A DNA stretch of 64,000 nucleotides from Flavobacterium akiainvivens (GCF_001278115.1 NZ_LIYD01000005.1:3490916-3554915), one strand, 5' to 3'; positions 33,912-44,099 are shown, counted from the stretch's first letter. Translations and numbers: made by a program. Notes: a model not told the origin generated them from the sequence alone.

Positions 33912-34991
33912 ATGAAAAATATAATCCTAACTATCCTTATAACTACAAGCGCTTTTGCCCAAAACAAGCTGGAGGCTGTAGGTGTTTTTGAAGGCAGGCA
34001 ACCCATAGGTGTGGCGGTTGACACCGAATCGAACCGCGTTTTTGTTTCGTTTCCGCATAATGAGCCTTTTAAGTACGGGCTTGCAGAGCTGGGTAAAATA
34101 GAAATACCGTACCCTGACGAGAAGTGGAACCATTACACCGGAGCCGACGATGATGCCCATTTTTATAACGTGCAGGATTTGTATGCCGATGACAAGGGCT
34201 ACCTGTGGGTGCTGGACAGCAAGCCGTCTGGCGGGGCATCGGTCTTTGGCGATGACGGTAAACAGGAGGAAGGGAAGTTTAAGTTGGTTAAAATAAAACT
34301 GTCTGACAGTAAAGTAGAAAAGGTGTACCGTTTTGGCGGGCTCAACAAGGTTAAAAGCGGCCTAAATGATGTAAGGGTAGATACACAACGCAACCTGGCC
34401 TACCTGAGCGACCCGGCACAAAAAGCCATTGTAGTACTGGATCTGGCTACCGACACGGTGCGCCTTGCCCTTCAAAACCACGCCAGTACTACGGCCACAC
34501 CCGGCTATGTACTGAATATTGACGGTGTAGACATGAAAGATGAAAAGGGCAACCCGTTTAAAAGCGATGTTAACGGCATTGCACTGACTAAAGACAATAA
34601 ATATTTTTACTACAAACCCATAAACCACAACAACCTGTACCGTATTGAAACGCAATACCTGGCAGATGCTACGCTATCTGCGGAAGCGTTGGGCAGCAAG
34701 GTAGAAACGGTGGCTGATGTGGGCGTTACCCACGGGCTGGAGTGCGATGCAAAGGGTAATATTTATTTTGGCGATTCGCCCAACCACAGTATAAAATATG
34801 TAAGTCCAAATGGTAAGGTACATACACTGGTTAAAGACAGCCGTATTATATGGCCCGACAGCTTTGGTATAGGGAGCAACGGTTATGTATATTTTAGCTG
34901 TGCACAGCTAAACCGTCTGCCCAAATGGAATAACGGTAAAGACAGGGTAGAAAGGCCTTTCAGGGTGTATAGGGTTAAGATGGTGCAATAA
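33912..34991 (+). CDS. Secreted yellow/major royal jelly-like protein
   Basis: 359 residues. Signal peptide MKNIILTILITTSAFAQ. A six-bladed propeller of the MRJP/yellow family (L-dopachrome tautomerase-related): EGRQPIGVAVDTESNRVFVS, IEIPYPDEKWN, YADDKGYLWVLDSK, and GLECDAKGNIYFGDSPNHS. Bacterial members are periplasmic or secreted; substrates are mostly unknown. Preceded by the repeat element and followed 92 bp later by a beta-barrel gene on the same strand, but no clear pathway. Confidence 0.87.
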   Translation: MKNIILTILITTSAFAQNKLEAVGVFEGRQPIGVAVDTESNRVFVSFPHNEPFKYGLAELGKIEIPYPDEKWNHYTGADDDAHFYNVQDLYADDKGYLWVLDSKPSGGASVFGDDGKQEEGKFKLVKIKLSDSKVEKVYRFGGLNKVKSGLNDVRVDTQRNLAYLSDPAQKAIVVLDLATDTVRLALQNHASTTATPGYVLNIDGVDMKDEKGNPFKSDVNGIALTKDNKYFYYKPINHNNLYRIETQYLADATLSAEALGSKVETVADVGVTHGLECDAKGNIYFGDSPNHSIKYVSPNGKVHTLVKDSRIIWPDSFGIGSNGYVYFSCAQLNRLPKWNNGKDRVERPFRVYRVKMVQ

Positions 34992-35083
34992 ATATTGTGA
35001 GGCAGTATTTGTTAATTAAATACTAAAAAGCTGTACGCAACCGTTTTAGCTAATATGTATCTATATAAAACAAATCACACACT

Positions 35084-35656
35084 ATGAAAAAACCTATCAT
35101 GCTGTTGCTGCTGCTTACCGGCGCTGTTACGGCAACCTATGCCCAGGTAGATTCTACGGGCATTAACTCAAAGAAACACGAAATCAAGATTGGCGCCATT
35201 AAAGGGCTTGCCGGCGGAATTATTGAAGGTACGTATGAGTACATCAATTCGCCGTACTTTACTTACGGTGCCTCGATTTTAGGCAACCTTGACACCAATA
35301 ATGATTATCCGGAAGACTTCTCTATTACGCCCTTTGCCCGTTTTTACTTTACCGAATCAAGGGAGTATGGCGCCAAGGGATTTTTTGTAGAAGGCTTTGG
35401 TAAGTTTATAGCAGGCCGGGAGTATACATACACAACTGAGGTGTATTATGACCAAAATGGTAACGAATACTGGAATGGTTATGACAGGGACGAAAAATAC
35501 ACCGCAGGCTCTATAGGCCTTGCCATAGGCTGGAAGTGGGTTAACCACGCCGGTTTTGTGTTTGAAATACTTGCCGGTGGAGGCCGCAACTTTGGGCAGG
35601 GTACAGGCCCTGATGCTTCTTTCAGGGGAGATTTTAATATAGGTTACCGGTTTTAA
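35084..35656 (+). CDS. Small outer-membrane beta-barrel-like protein
   Basis: 190 residues. Signal peptide (IMLLLLLTGAVTATYAQ), then aromatic/polar strands typical of an outer-membrane barrel (EGTYEYINSPYFTYGASI, ARFYFTESREYGAKGFFV). Ends in an aromatic residue (FNIGYRF). A loop rich in Tyr/Asp (YYDQNGNEYWNGYDRDEKY) lies in the middle. Not assigned to a family. Followed by a terminator at 35676-35703. Confidence 0.75.
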   Translation: MKKPIMLLLLLTGAVTATYAQVDSTGINSKKHEIKIGAIKGLAGGIIEGTYEYINSPYFTYGASILGNLDTNNDYPEDFSITPFARFYFTESREYGAKGFFVEGFGKFIAGREYTYTTEVYYDQNGNEYWNGYDRDEKYTAGSIGLAIGWKWVNHAGFVFEILAGGGRNFGQGTGPDASFRGDFNIGYRF

Positions 35657-35675
35657 GTAGCCGTTACAGTATCAC

Positions 35676-35703
35676 AAATCCGCATTACAGTGCGGATTTT
35701 TTA
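35676..35703 (+). terminator. Terminator after the beta-barrel gene
   Basis: AAATCCGCA (35676-35684) pairs with TGCGGATTT (35691-35699) across a 6-base loop, followed by T's. Also usable by the convergent AraC gene ending at 35720. Confidence 0.75.
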
Positions 35704-35719
35704 TTTATATGCCATCTGT

Positions 35720-36691
35720 CTACTGCCCACTGCGCACTCCTTCGGGGGTAACCCCAAAATACTTTTTAAACGCCGTACTGAACGACTGCGCATAGGCATA
35801 GCCGCATTGTTCGGCAATATCGCTAACGGTTAATGATGTTTCCAACAGCAGGCGTTTGGCAATGGCCATGCGCTGTGCGTGCAGGTAGCCCATAACCGTA
35901 TTGCCAAACAGCGCCTTAAAGCCTTTTTTCAGCTTAAACTCATTAAGGCCGGTGTGGCGGCTCAGGCTGGCCAGGGTGTGGTGGGCGGCGGGGTTTTCGT
36001 CTATCAGGGTACGCACCAGGTGCAGGCGCCCGGTGTCTTTATCGCTTACTTTATGTTGCGGCAGGGTAGCGGCGGCAATAAACTGCTCTAATTGCAATTG
36101 CAGCAGTTTTAGCGCACAGGTTTCTATAAACAGCTGTTTTATAATACCTTCCTTTTCGCAGTGCACAATGTCGTCCAGCACAGCAAACATCTCAGGAGTT
36201 ATACGCTGTGCGGGTGCCATTGCAGCGGGGAGTTGCTGCGCCAGGCTTTTGGCAAACCCTTCAAATGCGGGGTGGCCCAGCTGCATAAAGCGCTCAAAAT
36301 AAGCAGTGGTAAACTGTATTTGTACGGTTATGTTTTCCCCCTCAATATCATCGGGCTCCAGCCAAAATTCGCCCTGCGGAATGTAAAACAGGTTGTGGGT
36401 GCCGGCGCTCACGCTGTTTTTGCTGTCGCGGCCAAAAACAATACTGCGGCTTCCGGCCAATGAAAAATACAGCTCAATATACGGGCTGGTGTTTTCCATT
36501 TGCACCGGGAAAGGCTTATCAAAACACACCCTGCTGTACAACAGGCGCATACCGCTAAAATCGGTGCGCTTAAAGCTGGTATGCCCATAACCATAGTCAA
36601 AAGCCAGTTCTTTTTCGGCTATGGGGCCTGTATCTTCGCGCAGGGGCCTTATGCGGCACACTACGGCTTCGGGAATTGTATTGGTCTCCAT
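35720..36691 (-). CDS. AraC-family transcriptional regulator
   Basis: 323 residues from ATG 36691 (METNTIPEAVVCRIRPL). The C-terminal AraC double helix-turn-helix is clear: TVSDIAEQCGYAYAQSFSTA then FKKYFGVTPEGVRSGQ. The N-terminal two-thirds is an unrecognised sensor part with a cupin-like stretch (GTHNLFYIPQGEFWLEPDDI). It is divergent from the giant surface protein gene (36868) with 176 bp between, so it may regulate that gene; this is context only. Longer frame from 36742 lacks support. Confidence 0.9.
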   Translation of the reverse strand: METNTIPEAVVCRIRPLREDTGPIAEKELAFDYGYGHTSFKRTDFSGMRLLYSRVCFDKPFPVQMENTSPYIELYFSLAGSRSIVFGRDSKNSVSAGTHNLFYIPQGEFWLEPDDIEGENITVQIQFTTAYFERFMQLGHPAFEGFAKSLAQQLPAAMAPAQRITPEMFAVLDDIVHCEKEGIIKQLFIETCALKLLQLQLEQFIAAATLPQHKVSDKDTGRLHLVRTLIDENPAAHHTLASLSRHTGLNEFKLKKGFKALFGNTVMGYLHAQRMAIAKRLLLETSLTVSDIAEQCGYAYAQSFSTAFKKYFGVTPEGVRSGQ

Positions 36692-36759
36692 ATCAGTATT
36701 TATCCGTTTTTCAAACTTCAAAATCCGTTTAGCAAACACCACAGGCTGTAGTGGTGTAC

Positions 36760-36767
36760 TACTTTTG
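36760..36767 (+). promoter_or_regulatory. -7 box before the giant surface protein gene
   Basis: TACTTTTG, matching TAnnTTTG, about 100 bp upstream of ATG 36868. The -33 element is not clear. The long AT-rich leader could carry control signals. Confidence 0.35.
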
Positions 36768-36867
36768 CGCCAAAATTACTATTATTATTTAGACTAATTC
36801 TATTTTAATTGAAAATTAAAGTAAATAAATACACTTAATTCTTACGCGCATATAAATAAATACAAAT

Positions 36868-39800
36868 ATGAAATTCTTTACAATCAAAAAACTCAAAACA
36901 CTGTGCGCCGCACTGCTGCTTTTGCTGGGTTATGCCACTCAGGCCCAGAACAGCTATTGCGTGCCCACGTGGGGTGGCTGGGCAGCAAACGAGCCCACTG
37001 AACCCATTACCCTGGTACAGCTGGGGCAAAATGGGGTTAACGGCATTAATAATGCCTCTACAGAAGTGTTGTCATCGGCCACACCAAGGTATGAAGACTT
37101 TTCTTCAACCTCTATGAATGTTGCCAAGGGGCAAACCTATACCCTTGTGGTAAAAGGCAATACAGATGGTAATAATATAAACTACATTACCGTGTATTTT
37201 GACTGGAATGGCGATGGCACTTTTGGCAACGCTACGCCCGATGATGCCGCTGCACAACAGGTGCTTACCAACCAGCCTGAAAAACACCAGCACCTTACTG
37301 CACTGGTTAACAGCACCGGGCTTGACAACCTGTCTGTAGTGCATAACATTGTTATACCTACCGATGCCGTTACAGGCGCTATAAGGATGCGTGTAGTTAA
37401 GAATTACAATGCACCGTCTAACCACCCGTGCAGCAACCCGTTTACTTTTGGGCAGGTTGAAGACTATACCCTTAACATTACCGAAGCAGGCGAAGAGCCT
37501 TCTACCGGGTGTGCCAATACAGAACCGGGCAACAACCCCGGCGATACCGGCTGCGTGAGCTTTACCTACAACGGGCAAACCGTATCATACACTACCGTGC
37601 GCGGTGCCGACGGCAACGTGTGGCTACAGCAAAACCTGGGTGCCGAAGGCGTAGCCACGGCAATGGACCAGGACACGGCTTATGGCGACCTTTACCAATG
37701 GGGACGCTGGGAAGACGGGCACCAGAAACGTACATCGGCTACTACAAGTACTGCAGCTAACCCTAATAACCCGGACGGGTTGGGTTCAGGGCAGGCTACT
37801 TATATAACTTCAGGATGGTGGAACGGCAACGCCCTTACCGATACCTGGGCAGCTGCAACGCCAGAGGATGCTACCGATATTAACGGCTGCGACCCTTGTA
37901 AGGCACTTGGCGAAGGCTGGGTAATGCCTACACAGGAAAACTGGACTGTCCTTGTAGATGCAGAGGATATATCTAACCCGGCTACGGCTTTTGCCAGTAA
38001 CCTTAAGCTTCCGGCAAACGGCTACAGGTCGTCTTCAGACGGTGGTTTTACCTTTGTGGGCCAAAGGGGCTATTACTGGAGCGCTACGCCTACAGGCATA
38101 GGCGCCAAATATCTTTATGTGGGTACAACCATAGCTAATCCGGCTGCCGGCGCAATGCGCGGACAGGGTGCTGCCGTGCGTTGCCTTAAAATAGCACAGC
38201 AAATACAATCGGTTACGGTTACTACACAAAACAGTGTGCCGGCAACCATTACCACAAACGGCGGAACACTACAGCTTGTAGCAGCGGTTAACCCAACTAC
38301 TGCAAGCCAAAACGTTACCTGGAGCATTGCAACAGGTAGTGATTTTGCTACTGTAAACGCTACAGGCCTTGTTACAGCTACCGCAAACGGAACTGTAACC
38401 GTACGTGCTACAAGTGTGGCGGATACTACCAAGTTTGGCGAAATAACCGTAACGGTTACCAACCAGGTTGTGCCTGTAACCTGTTCATTTGCAGCTGTAG
38501 CTGTTACGGGCTTTAATGCCGATGTTATTGCAGAAGGTACAGGCGGCAACGCTAACAACAAAGCTACACAACCAATAGACGGTGCAAACGGATATTATGC
38601 GCAGGATTTTGTACCTGCCAACCCACATTCTTCGGGGGCAAGTGCGGCGGCCTATGGCGCCGGGCTTCCTAATAACGGAACTATAAGCAGCGATGCTACA
38701 GCCGGCCTTACGTTTCAGCTGGCTGACTATACAGCTAATAACGCGCTTATCTTAAGAAACAGCTTAACCAATACCGGAACACTTACCTTTACACAGCAAA
38801 AGAAAGCCGAAAAGGTATATGTGGCATGGGTTAGTGCAGAAGGCACAAACAATGTAGATGTAACGGTAAACTTTGCCGATGGTACATCTCAGGTATTTGC
38901 GGCACAGCAGGCTAACGACTGGTGGTCTGACGGTGCACCGCAGGCTACCGTTAAGGCCGATGGCCCTCTTGGAAGGGTATCTGTAATAACTACGGCAGGC
39001 TGGGCTCCGGTAAATAGCTTTAGCGGGCTTACACAAACGTACTTATTCCAAAAAGAGTTTGAGCTTAGCGCTGCTAACCACAACAAGCTTATTGCATCTG
39101 TAAGCTTTGCTAAAGAAACGTCTGCAAACGCAGCTACCACAACAGCCGTTTTAGGTGTTAGTATTTGCGAAACGCCGCAAACACCTGTTGCAGTTACCGG
39201 TGTTACGGTTACTACACAAAACAGCGTTCCTGCAACCATAACAACAGCAGGCGGCACACTACAGCTTGCAGCCGCGGTTACCCCGGCCGATGCAAGCCAA
39301 AACGTTACCTGGAGCATTGCAACAGGCAGCGAATTTGCTACCGTAAGCGCTACAGGCGTTGTAACAGCTGCTGCAAACGGTACTGTAACGGTTCGTGCTA
39401 CATCAGTAGCTGATACTACTAAGTTTGGTGAAATAACCGTTACGGTTAACATAGCAGCTACGGGAGAGTGCCCGTCACTTACCGAATTATATGAAAACTT
39501 TGATACCCTTACCTGCTGCGATTTAGGCGTTGTGCCGGATTGTTGGGAGAGTATCCTGATAAACGGCAGTAACCAGATTATATCGGGCACTACGCCTGCA
39601 TCGGGCACCAGCAACGTGTATATGAATGGCTATGGCCAGGGCAAAATAGCTATTGTAGTATTGCCACACTTTAGCAATGTAAGTGCCGGTACACACCAGT
39701 TCAGGTTTAAGGTAAGGGCTAACAGCGGCCCCGGCGCGTTAGACTTTGGTTATATTACCGATATTGAAGACGAAAACACATTTGTGGTTATAGAAGCGCT

Positions 39801-42800
39801 TACCATAAGCAACAGCACCTACACAAGTGCAGATGCCGAAAGGACGATTGCAATACCTACAACAGTACCGGCAGGTGCAAGGCTTGCCATAAGGAACCCG
39901 GGCACATCATGGGCCGGTTTTTATTGGGATGATGTATATTATGAGCCAATACCGCCTACAACAGGCAACGGTATAACAGGCTATAACTTTGATATTATTG
40001 CAAACGGTGTGGGCAATGCCTCGCAATCATCGGGCATAGGCCTTGACGAGGTTAACTCAAGGGCGCTTGTATCGCTTGATTTCCAGGCTACAGCTACCAG
40101 CGCACTGCCTACGTATGGCCTTCCGGTAAACGGTGTTATAAACAGTGCCGCTTCGGCAGGTGTTAGCTACCAGCTGGCTAACTATACTGGGCCAAACGCG
40201 CTGTACCTTACACCATCTTATGTAACCGGTTCGGCTAACACGGCAAGCACGGGTACACTATCATTCCAGGCACAAAACGCCGAGGTGGTGTATATACTTT
40301 CTGCTGCTGCTGGCGGTGGTTCAAGCAACCTTCCGTTTACGGCTACCGTAAACTTTAGCGACGGCACAAACCAGCAGGCATCATTAAATGCAAAAGACTG
40401 GTACAACGGCACCAACTTTGCCATAAAAGGCATAGGCCGTGTAAACAGGACAAACAACAACCTTGAAGGCGATGCAGAAAACCCAAGGCTGTATGAGCAC
40501 ACTATAGCGCTAACAGCGGCTAACCAAACCAAGACTATAACAGGCATTACGTTTGCCTTTACAGGAGATTCTACTGCTGAATATGGTAATGAAATACGTT
40601 TCGCCATACTTTCTGTAACAACAGGCGAGGCGGTAGACGATGTACTTACCGTGGCTACCACAAACAACGCCCCGGCTACTATTACCACAAACTCGGGCGT
40701 ACTGGAGCTTGATGCTTTCCTTAACGGAAGCTACACGGCCGATATTACCTGGAGTATTGTTGAAGGCGGTACAGGCCATGCAACCGTAGATATGTATGGC
40801 AAGGTAACGGCTGTGGCTAACGGCACCGTGATTGTAAGGGCTACCAGCACTACAAACCCTGAACTGCACGGCGAAATAACCATTACCATAACCAACCAGG
40901 TTGAGGGCTACTGCGAATCGTACTTTGTAAACGGATGTTCAGGCCTTGCCATAAGCGGCGTGAGCACTACCGGTGGTACAACTAACATTAGCAACCTGTC
41001 TTCAGGCTGTAGTAATGATAACTCACTTACCGGCTATGGTGACTTTACCGAGCAAACAGTAACGGCTGCCGCAGGAGATACGGTTAACTTTACCGTAAAC
41101 TTCTCGGGCAATACAGCTTACCTATCGGTATGGATTGACTGGAACCATGACTTTATTTTCTCTGACGATGAAAGGGAATACTTTACAGGAAATGCTGAGG
41201 CAACAGGTACAACAACGTTTGCTGTAACGGTTCCTGAAGATGCCGAGCTTACTGCAACACGCATACGTATAAAAGCGGTTAACGGCTGGGAGGGTTCAGG
41301 CCCGTGCGGCTACAACTCAATAGGTGAGGTTGAAGACTATACCTTTACCGTTGTTGAGCCTGTGGCTATTACCGGTGTAACCGTGGCTACACAAAACAAC
41401 GTTCCGGCTACCATAGTAACCGAAAACGGCACACTACAGCTTGTGGCTACCGTAAACCCTGCTGAGGCTTCGCAAGAGGTAACCTGGAGCATTACTGCCG
41501 GTACAGCTGCTACCGTAAGCGCTACAGGCCTTGTAACAGCTACAGCAAACGGTACGGTTACCGTGCGTGCCACATCGGTAGAAGATACTACCCAGTTTGA
41601 CGATATCGAAATTATTGTAGACGTTCCGGGCTACTGCGATGTATCGGTAGATTATGATGTAGAGCCTATATCTCTTGTACAGTTTGCCAACATTAACAAC
41701 GCTACTTCGGCAGTGGTAGATGCTACCCCGGCTTATGAAGACTTTACAGGCATGGTGGCAAACGTTATTCAGGGCGAAACCTATACCATTACCGTAAAAG
41801 GTAACACCGTAGGCCAGTTTGAACACGATATCCGTGTGTTTATAGACTGGAACCAGGACCTTGAGTTTGATATGGAAACCGAGTACTACTGGGCTTCGCT
41901 ACTGCCATCAACCGGTACTGATAACGTAACCGCTACAATTGATATTGAAATCCCTGCCACGGCACTTGCCGGAAACACAAGGCTAAGGGTTATAAAAGAC
42001 CAGTGGAATATATATGAAGAAGGTGAGTTTGATGCCTGCCTTAACGCATACTACGGCCAGGTGGAAGACTATACCGTAAACATTGCGGCGGCTGTGCCTG
42101 CACAAACCGTTGAGGTTACCACACAAAACAACGTGGCAGCAGAAATCACGGTAATAGACGGCACACTACAGCTTGTAGCTACCGTTGCGCCTGATAATGC
42201 TACCAACCAGAACGTAACGTGGACTATAGTTTCGGGTGCTGAATATGCAACTGTAAATGCTAACGGTGTTGTTACCGCTACGGGCGACGGTACTGTTGTG
42301 GTACGTGCCACGTCAGTTTCTAACCCTGAAGTGTTTGACGAAATAACCATTGTTATAAGCAACCAGCTTACGTGCGAAGAGCAAAACCCTGGCGCTACAG
42401 AGCCTGTTACGCTTGTAAACTTTGCGGGTATTAACAATGAGTCGGCTGCTGCTATAGGCGGTGCGTTTACTGAAAACTTCCTTTCGGTAACCGGTACTGC
42501 TGCAAGGGGCGAAGAATATGTACTTACTGTTAAGGGTAACACCAACGGCGATTTTGCCAACACCGTTACCGCTTACATAGACTGGAACCAGAACATGAAC
42601 TTCTCAGACGAAGGCGAAACCTTTGAGGTAGGCACACTGCAAAACTCTACAGGTACTGATGCTGCTGAGGTAACACTGGCCATTACCATACCGGAAACGG
42701 CTGCACTGGGCAACGCTACACTGCGCATTGTTAAAAAACGTGCCGAGGGCGAAGTGCCTTGTAATGCCAACCTGTATGGCCAGACTGAATACTACACGCT

Positions 42801-43059
42801 TACAGTAACAGAGGCGGCAGGCACAGGAGACTTTAACCTGGCTGCCATAAGTGTTTACCCTAACCCGGTTGTAGATGTATTGAACATTGAAGCTACCGAA
42901 GAAGTAACACTTGCCGAAGTATACAGCACATTAGGCCAAAGGGTACTTGCCGGTAAAGGCAAAACACTAAACCTTATGGGCCTTGAAAGCGGAGTGTATA
43001 TAGTTAAGGTAGTACTGCAAAACGGTGTTACGCAAAACATAAAAATTGTAAAACAATAG
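36868..43059 (+). CDS. Giant T9SS surface protein with GEVED, FISUMP and BIG2 domains
   Basis: 2063 residues. Signal peptide (LCAALLLLLGYATQAQ). Approximate domain order: GEVED 1 (28-205), Fibrobacter-type FISUMP (240-440), BIG2 1 (446-532), unknown domain X1 (537-768), BIG2 2 (778-861), a jelly-roll/cleaved-adhesin-like part (867-1028), unknown X2 (1035-1258), BIG2 3 (1258-1345), GEVED 2 (1348-1498), BIG2 4 (1500-1586), GEVED 3 (1589-1740), BIG2 5 (1745-1832), GEVED 4 (1835-1982), and a T9SS type A sorting domain (1991-2063, SVYPNPVVDVLNI ... GVYIVKVVLQNG). X1 and X2 are homologous. GEVED copies carry WxDWNxD motifs and end with VEDYT. Such proteins are secreted through T9SS and attached to the surface; adhesion or glycan binding is inferred. 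Own terminator follows. Confidence 0.93.
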   Translation: MKFFTIKKLKTLCAALLLLLGYATQAQNSYCVPTWGGWAANEPTEPITLVQLGQNGVNGINNASTEVLSSATPRYEDFSSTSMNVAKGQTYTLVVKGNTDGNNINYITVYFDWNGDGTFGNATPDDAAAQQVLTNQPEKHQHLTALVNSTGLDNLSVVHNIVIPTDAVTGAIRMRVVKNYNAPSNHPCSNPFTFGQVEDYTLNITEAGEEPSTGCANTEPGNNPGDTGCVSFTYNGQTVSYTTVRGADGNVWLQQNLGAEGVATAMDQDTAYGDLYQWGRWEDGHQKRTSATTSTAANPNNPDGLGSGQATYITSGWWNGNALTDTWAAATPEDATDINGCDPCKALGEGWVMPTQENWTVLVDAEDISNPATAFASNLKLPANGYRSSSDGGFTFVGQRGYYWSATPTGIGAKYLYVGTTIANPAAGAMRGQGAAVRCLKIAQQIQSVTVTTQNSVPATITTNGGTLQLVAAVNPTTASQNVTWSIATGSDFATVNATGLVTATANGTVTVRATSVADTTKFGEITVTVTNQVVPVTCSFAAVAVTGFNADVIAEGTGGNANNKATQPIDGANGYYAQDFVPANPHSSGASAAAYGAGLPNNGTISSDATAGLTFQLADYTANNALILRNSLTNTGTLTFTQQKKAEKVYVAWVSAEGTNNVDVTVNFADGTSQVFAAQQANDWWSDGAPQATVKADGPLGRVSVITTAGWAPVNSFSGLTQTYLFQKEFELSAANHNKLIASVSFAKETSANAATTTAVLGVSICETPQTPVAVTGVTVTTQNSVPATITTAGGTLQLAAAVTPADASQNVTWSIATGSEFATVSATGVVTAAANGTVTVRATSVADTTKFGEITVTVNIAATGECPSLTELYENFDTLTCCDLGVVPDCWESILINGSNQIISGTTPASGTSNVYMNGYGQGKIAIVVLPHFSNVSAGTHQFRFKVRANSGPGALDFGYITDIEDENTFVVIEALTISNSTYTSADAERTIAIPTTVPAGARLAIRNPGTSWAGFYWDDVYYEPIPPTTGNGITGYNFDIIANGVGNASQSSGIGLDEVNSRALVSLDFQATATSALPTYGLPVNGVINSAASAGVSYQLANYTGPNALYLTPSYVTGSANTASTGTLSFQAQNAEVVYILSAAAGGGSSNLPFTATVNFSDGTNQQASLNAKDWYNGTNFAIKGIGRVNRTNNNLEGDAENPRLYEHTIALTAANQTKTITGITFAFTGDSTAEYGNEIRFAILSVTTGEAVDDVLTVATTNNAPATITTNSGVLELDAFLNGSYTADITWSIVEGGTGHATVDMYGKVTAVANGTVIVRATSTTNPELHGEITITITNQVEGYCESYFVNGCSGLAISGVSTTGGTTNISNLSSGCSNDNSLTGYGDFTEQTVTAAAGDTVNFTVNFSGNTAYLSVWIDWNHDFIFSDDEREYFTGNAEATGTTTFAVTVPEDAELTATRIRIKAVNGWEGSGPCGYNSIGEVEDYTFTVVEPVAITGVTVATQNNVPATIVTENGTLQLVATVNPAEASQEVTWSITAGTAATVSATGLVTATANGTVTVRATSVEDTTQFDDIEIIVDVPGYCDVSVDYDVEPISLVQFANINNATSAVVDATPAYEDFTGMVANVIQGETYTITVKGNTVGQFEHDIRVFIDWNQDLEFDMETEYYWASLLPSTGTDNVTATIDIEIPATALAGNTRLRVIKDQWNIYEEGEFDACLNAYYGQVEDYTVNIAAAVPAQTVEVTTQNNVAAEITVIDGTLQLVATVAPDNATNQNVTWTIVSGAEYATVNANGVVTATGDGTVVVRATSVSNPEVFDEITIVISNQLTCEEQNPGATEPVTLVNFAGINNESAAAIGGAFTENFLSVTGTAARGEEYVLTVKGNTNGDFANTVTAYIDWNQNMNFSDEGETFEVGTLQNSTGTDAAEVTLAITIPETAALGNATLRIVKKRAEGEVPCNANLYGQTEYYTLTVTEAAGTGDFNLAAISVYPNPVVDVLNIEATEEVTLAEVYSTLGQRVLAGKGKTLNLMGLESGVYIVKVVLQNGVTQNIKIVKQ

Positions 43060-43092
43060 CAAGTAAATTGTTGAGTCGTTAGTTTTTTCTCT

Positions 43093-43127
43093 CAGAACCC
43101 CGGTGGCAGCCGGGGTTCTGTTTTTTT
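43093..43127 (+). terminator. Terminator of the giant surface protein gene
   Basis: CAGAACCCCGG-tggcag-CCGGGGTTCTG plus a T run. A near-copy ends the SDR gene at 44995-45032. Confidence 0.9.
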
Positions 43128-43138
43128 ATAAAAAACCC

Positions 43139-44074
43139 TTACCCCCTAAACGCCAGCGGAGACTGTGCTGTTTCCTTTTTAAAGAAGTTAGAGAAATGGG
43201 CAACCTCTTCAAATCCCAGGGCATAGGCAATTTCGCTTACGCTGCGGGTGGTTTGCTTTAGCAATATCTTGGCTTCCTGCAATATGCGGCGGCGTATAAG
43301 CTCGGTTGTGGTGCTGCCGGTGTGCTCCTTAAGCGCCTTGTTGAGGTGGTTTACGTGTACTGATAGCCGCCCGGCATAATCGGCCGCGGTGCGCAGCGCA
43401 ATTTTATGGTTGTTTGCCGTTATAGGGAACTGCCGTTCCAAAAGCTCTATAAATAACGACGAAATCCGCGCCGAAGACGTGTTAGAGGTGTACAGCTCAG
43501 TGCTGGGCTGCAGCTTTTGCCCGTAGTGTATAAGTTCCAGCAGGTAGTTGCGCAGCAGGTCATACTTATAGGCATACGTGCCTTCAAGCTCGGTGTACAT
43601 TTTTTTGTACAGCTGTTCAATCTCGGCGGCCTGGGCATCATTCAGTTCAAAAACAGGGTAGCTGCCGGGGCTGAATATAGGCAGCTCATCGGGCACAATG
43701 CCGCTTTTGCTTTTTACCAGGAACTCCTCAGTAAATATGCAAAAGAACCCACCCTGGTTCTCGTCCAGCGGTAGCCAGTTATAGGGTACACGCGGCGATG
43801 CAAACAGCAGTGCATACTTTTCTATCTCAATCTGCTTATCGGCATACTCGGCCCGGTTGCGGCCCTTTATAAAGCTTATCTTGTAGTACTGCCGGCGGTT
43901 ATAGGGCATGGTTGGTTTGTTTTTGTACTGTGCCAGCGCCTTTGCCACATCAAATACATTAAAGTGGCCTATTTCGTTGCTAATGCCTTCAGGCAATAAT
44001 ATCCCCGCGGCATTGCTGTCTTTATAAAAATCGGTTTTGTGGCTGTAAAAATCCTCAAGCGATGTTGTGTCCAT
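43139..44074 (-). CDS. AraC-family transcriptional regulator
   Basis: 311 residues. C-terminal AraC DNA-binding domain: KHIALRTAADYAGRLSVHVN-like first helix-turn-helix (NHKIALRTAADYAGRL) and RSVSEIAYALGFEEVAHFSN, closing FFKKETAQSPLAFRG. The N-terminal part includes a cupin-like stretch (QIEIEKYALLFASPRVPYNW). It is transcribed away from the SDR gene 191 bp away, and a perfect 10-bp inverted repeat (44174-44198) lies between them, so it may control the SDR and itself. The effector is unknown. Confidence 0.92.
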   Translation of the reverse strand: MDTTSLEDFYSHKTDFYKDSNAAGILLPEGISNEIGHFNVFDVAKALAQYKNKPTMPYNRRQYYKISFIKGRNRAEYADKQIEIEKYALLFASPRVPYNWLPLDENQGGFFCIFTEEFLVKSKSGIVPDELPIFSPGSYPVFELNDAQAAEIEQLYKKMYTELEGTYAYKYDLLRNYLLELIHYGQKLQPSTELYTSNTSSARISSLFIELLERQFPITANNHKIALRTAADYAGRLSVHVNHLNKALKEHTGSTTTELIRRRILQEAKILLKQTTRSVSEIAYALGFEEVAHFSNFFKKETAQSPLAFRG

Positions 44075-44091
44075 AATATTCTTGCAAAAAT

Positions 44092-44099
44092 CAAATATA
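44092..44099 (-). promoter_or_regulatory. -7 box of the AraC gene
   Basis: TATATTTG on the minus strand, 18 bp upstream of ATG 44074; short leader. -33 element unclear. Confidence 0.35.

Noticed and set aside
33703..33912. 69-residue open frame after the MFS gene
   Set aside because: It lies in a palindromic repeat; residue composition has no protein-like pattern and the inverted structure explains the DNA.
38200..42400. CRISPR-like periodicity
   Set aside because: The repeated text is in-frame coding DNA of BIG2 domains; no short direct repeats with unique spacers.
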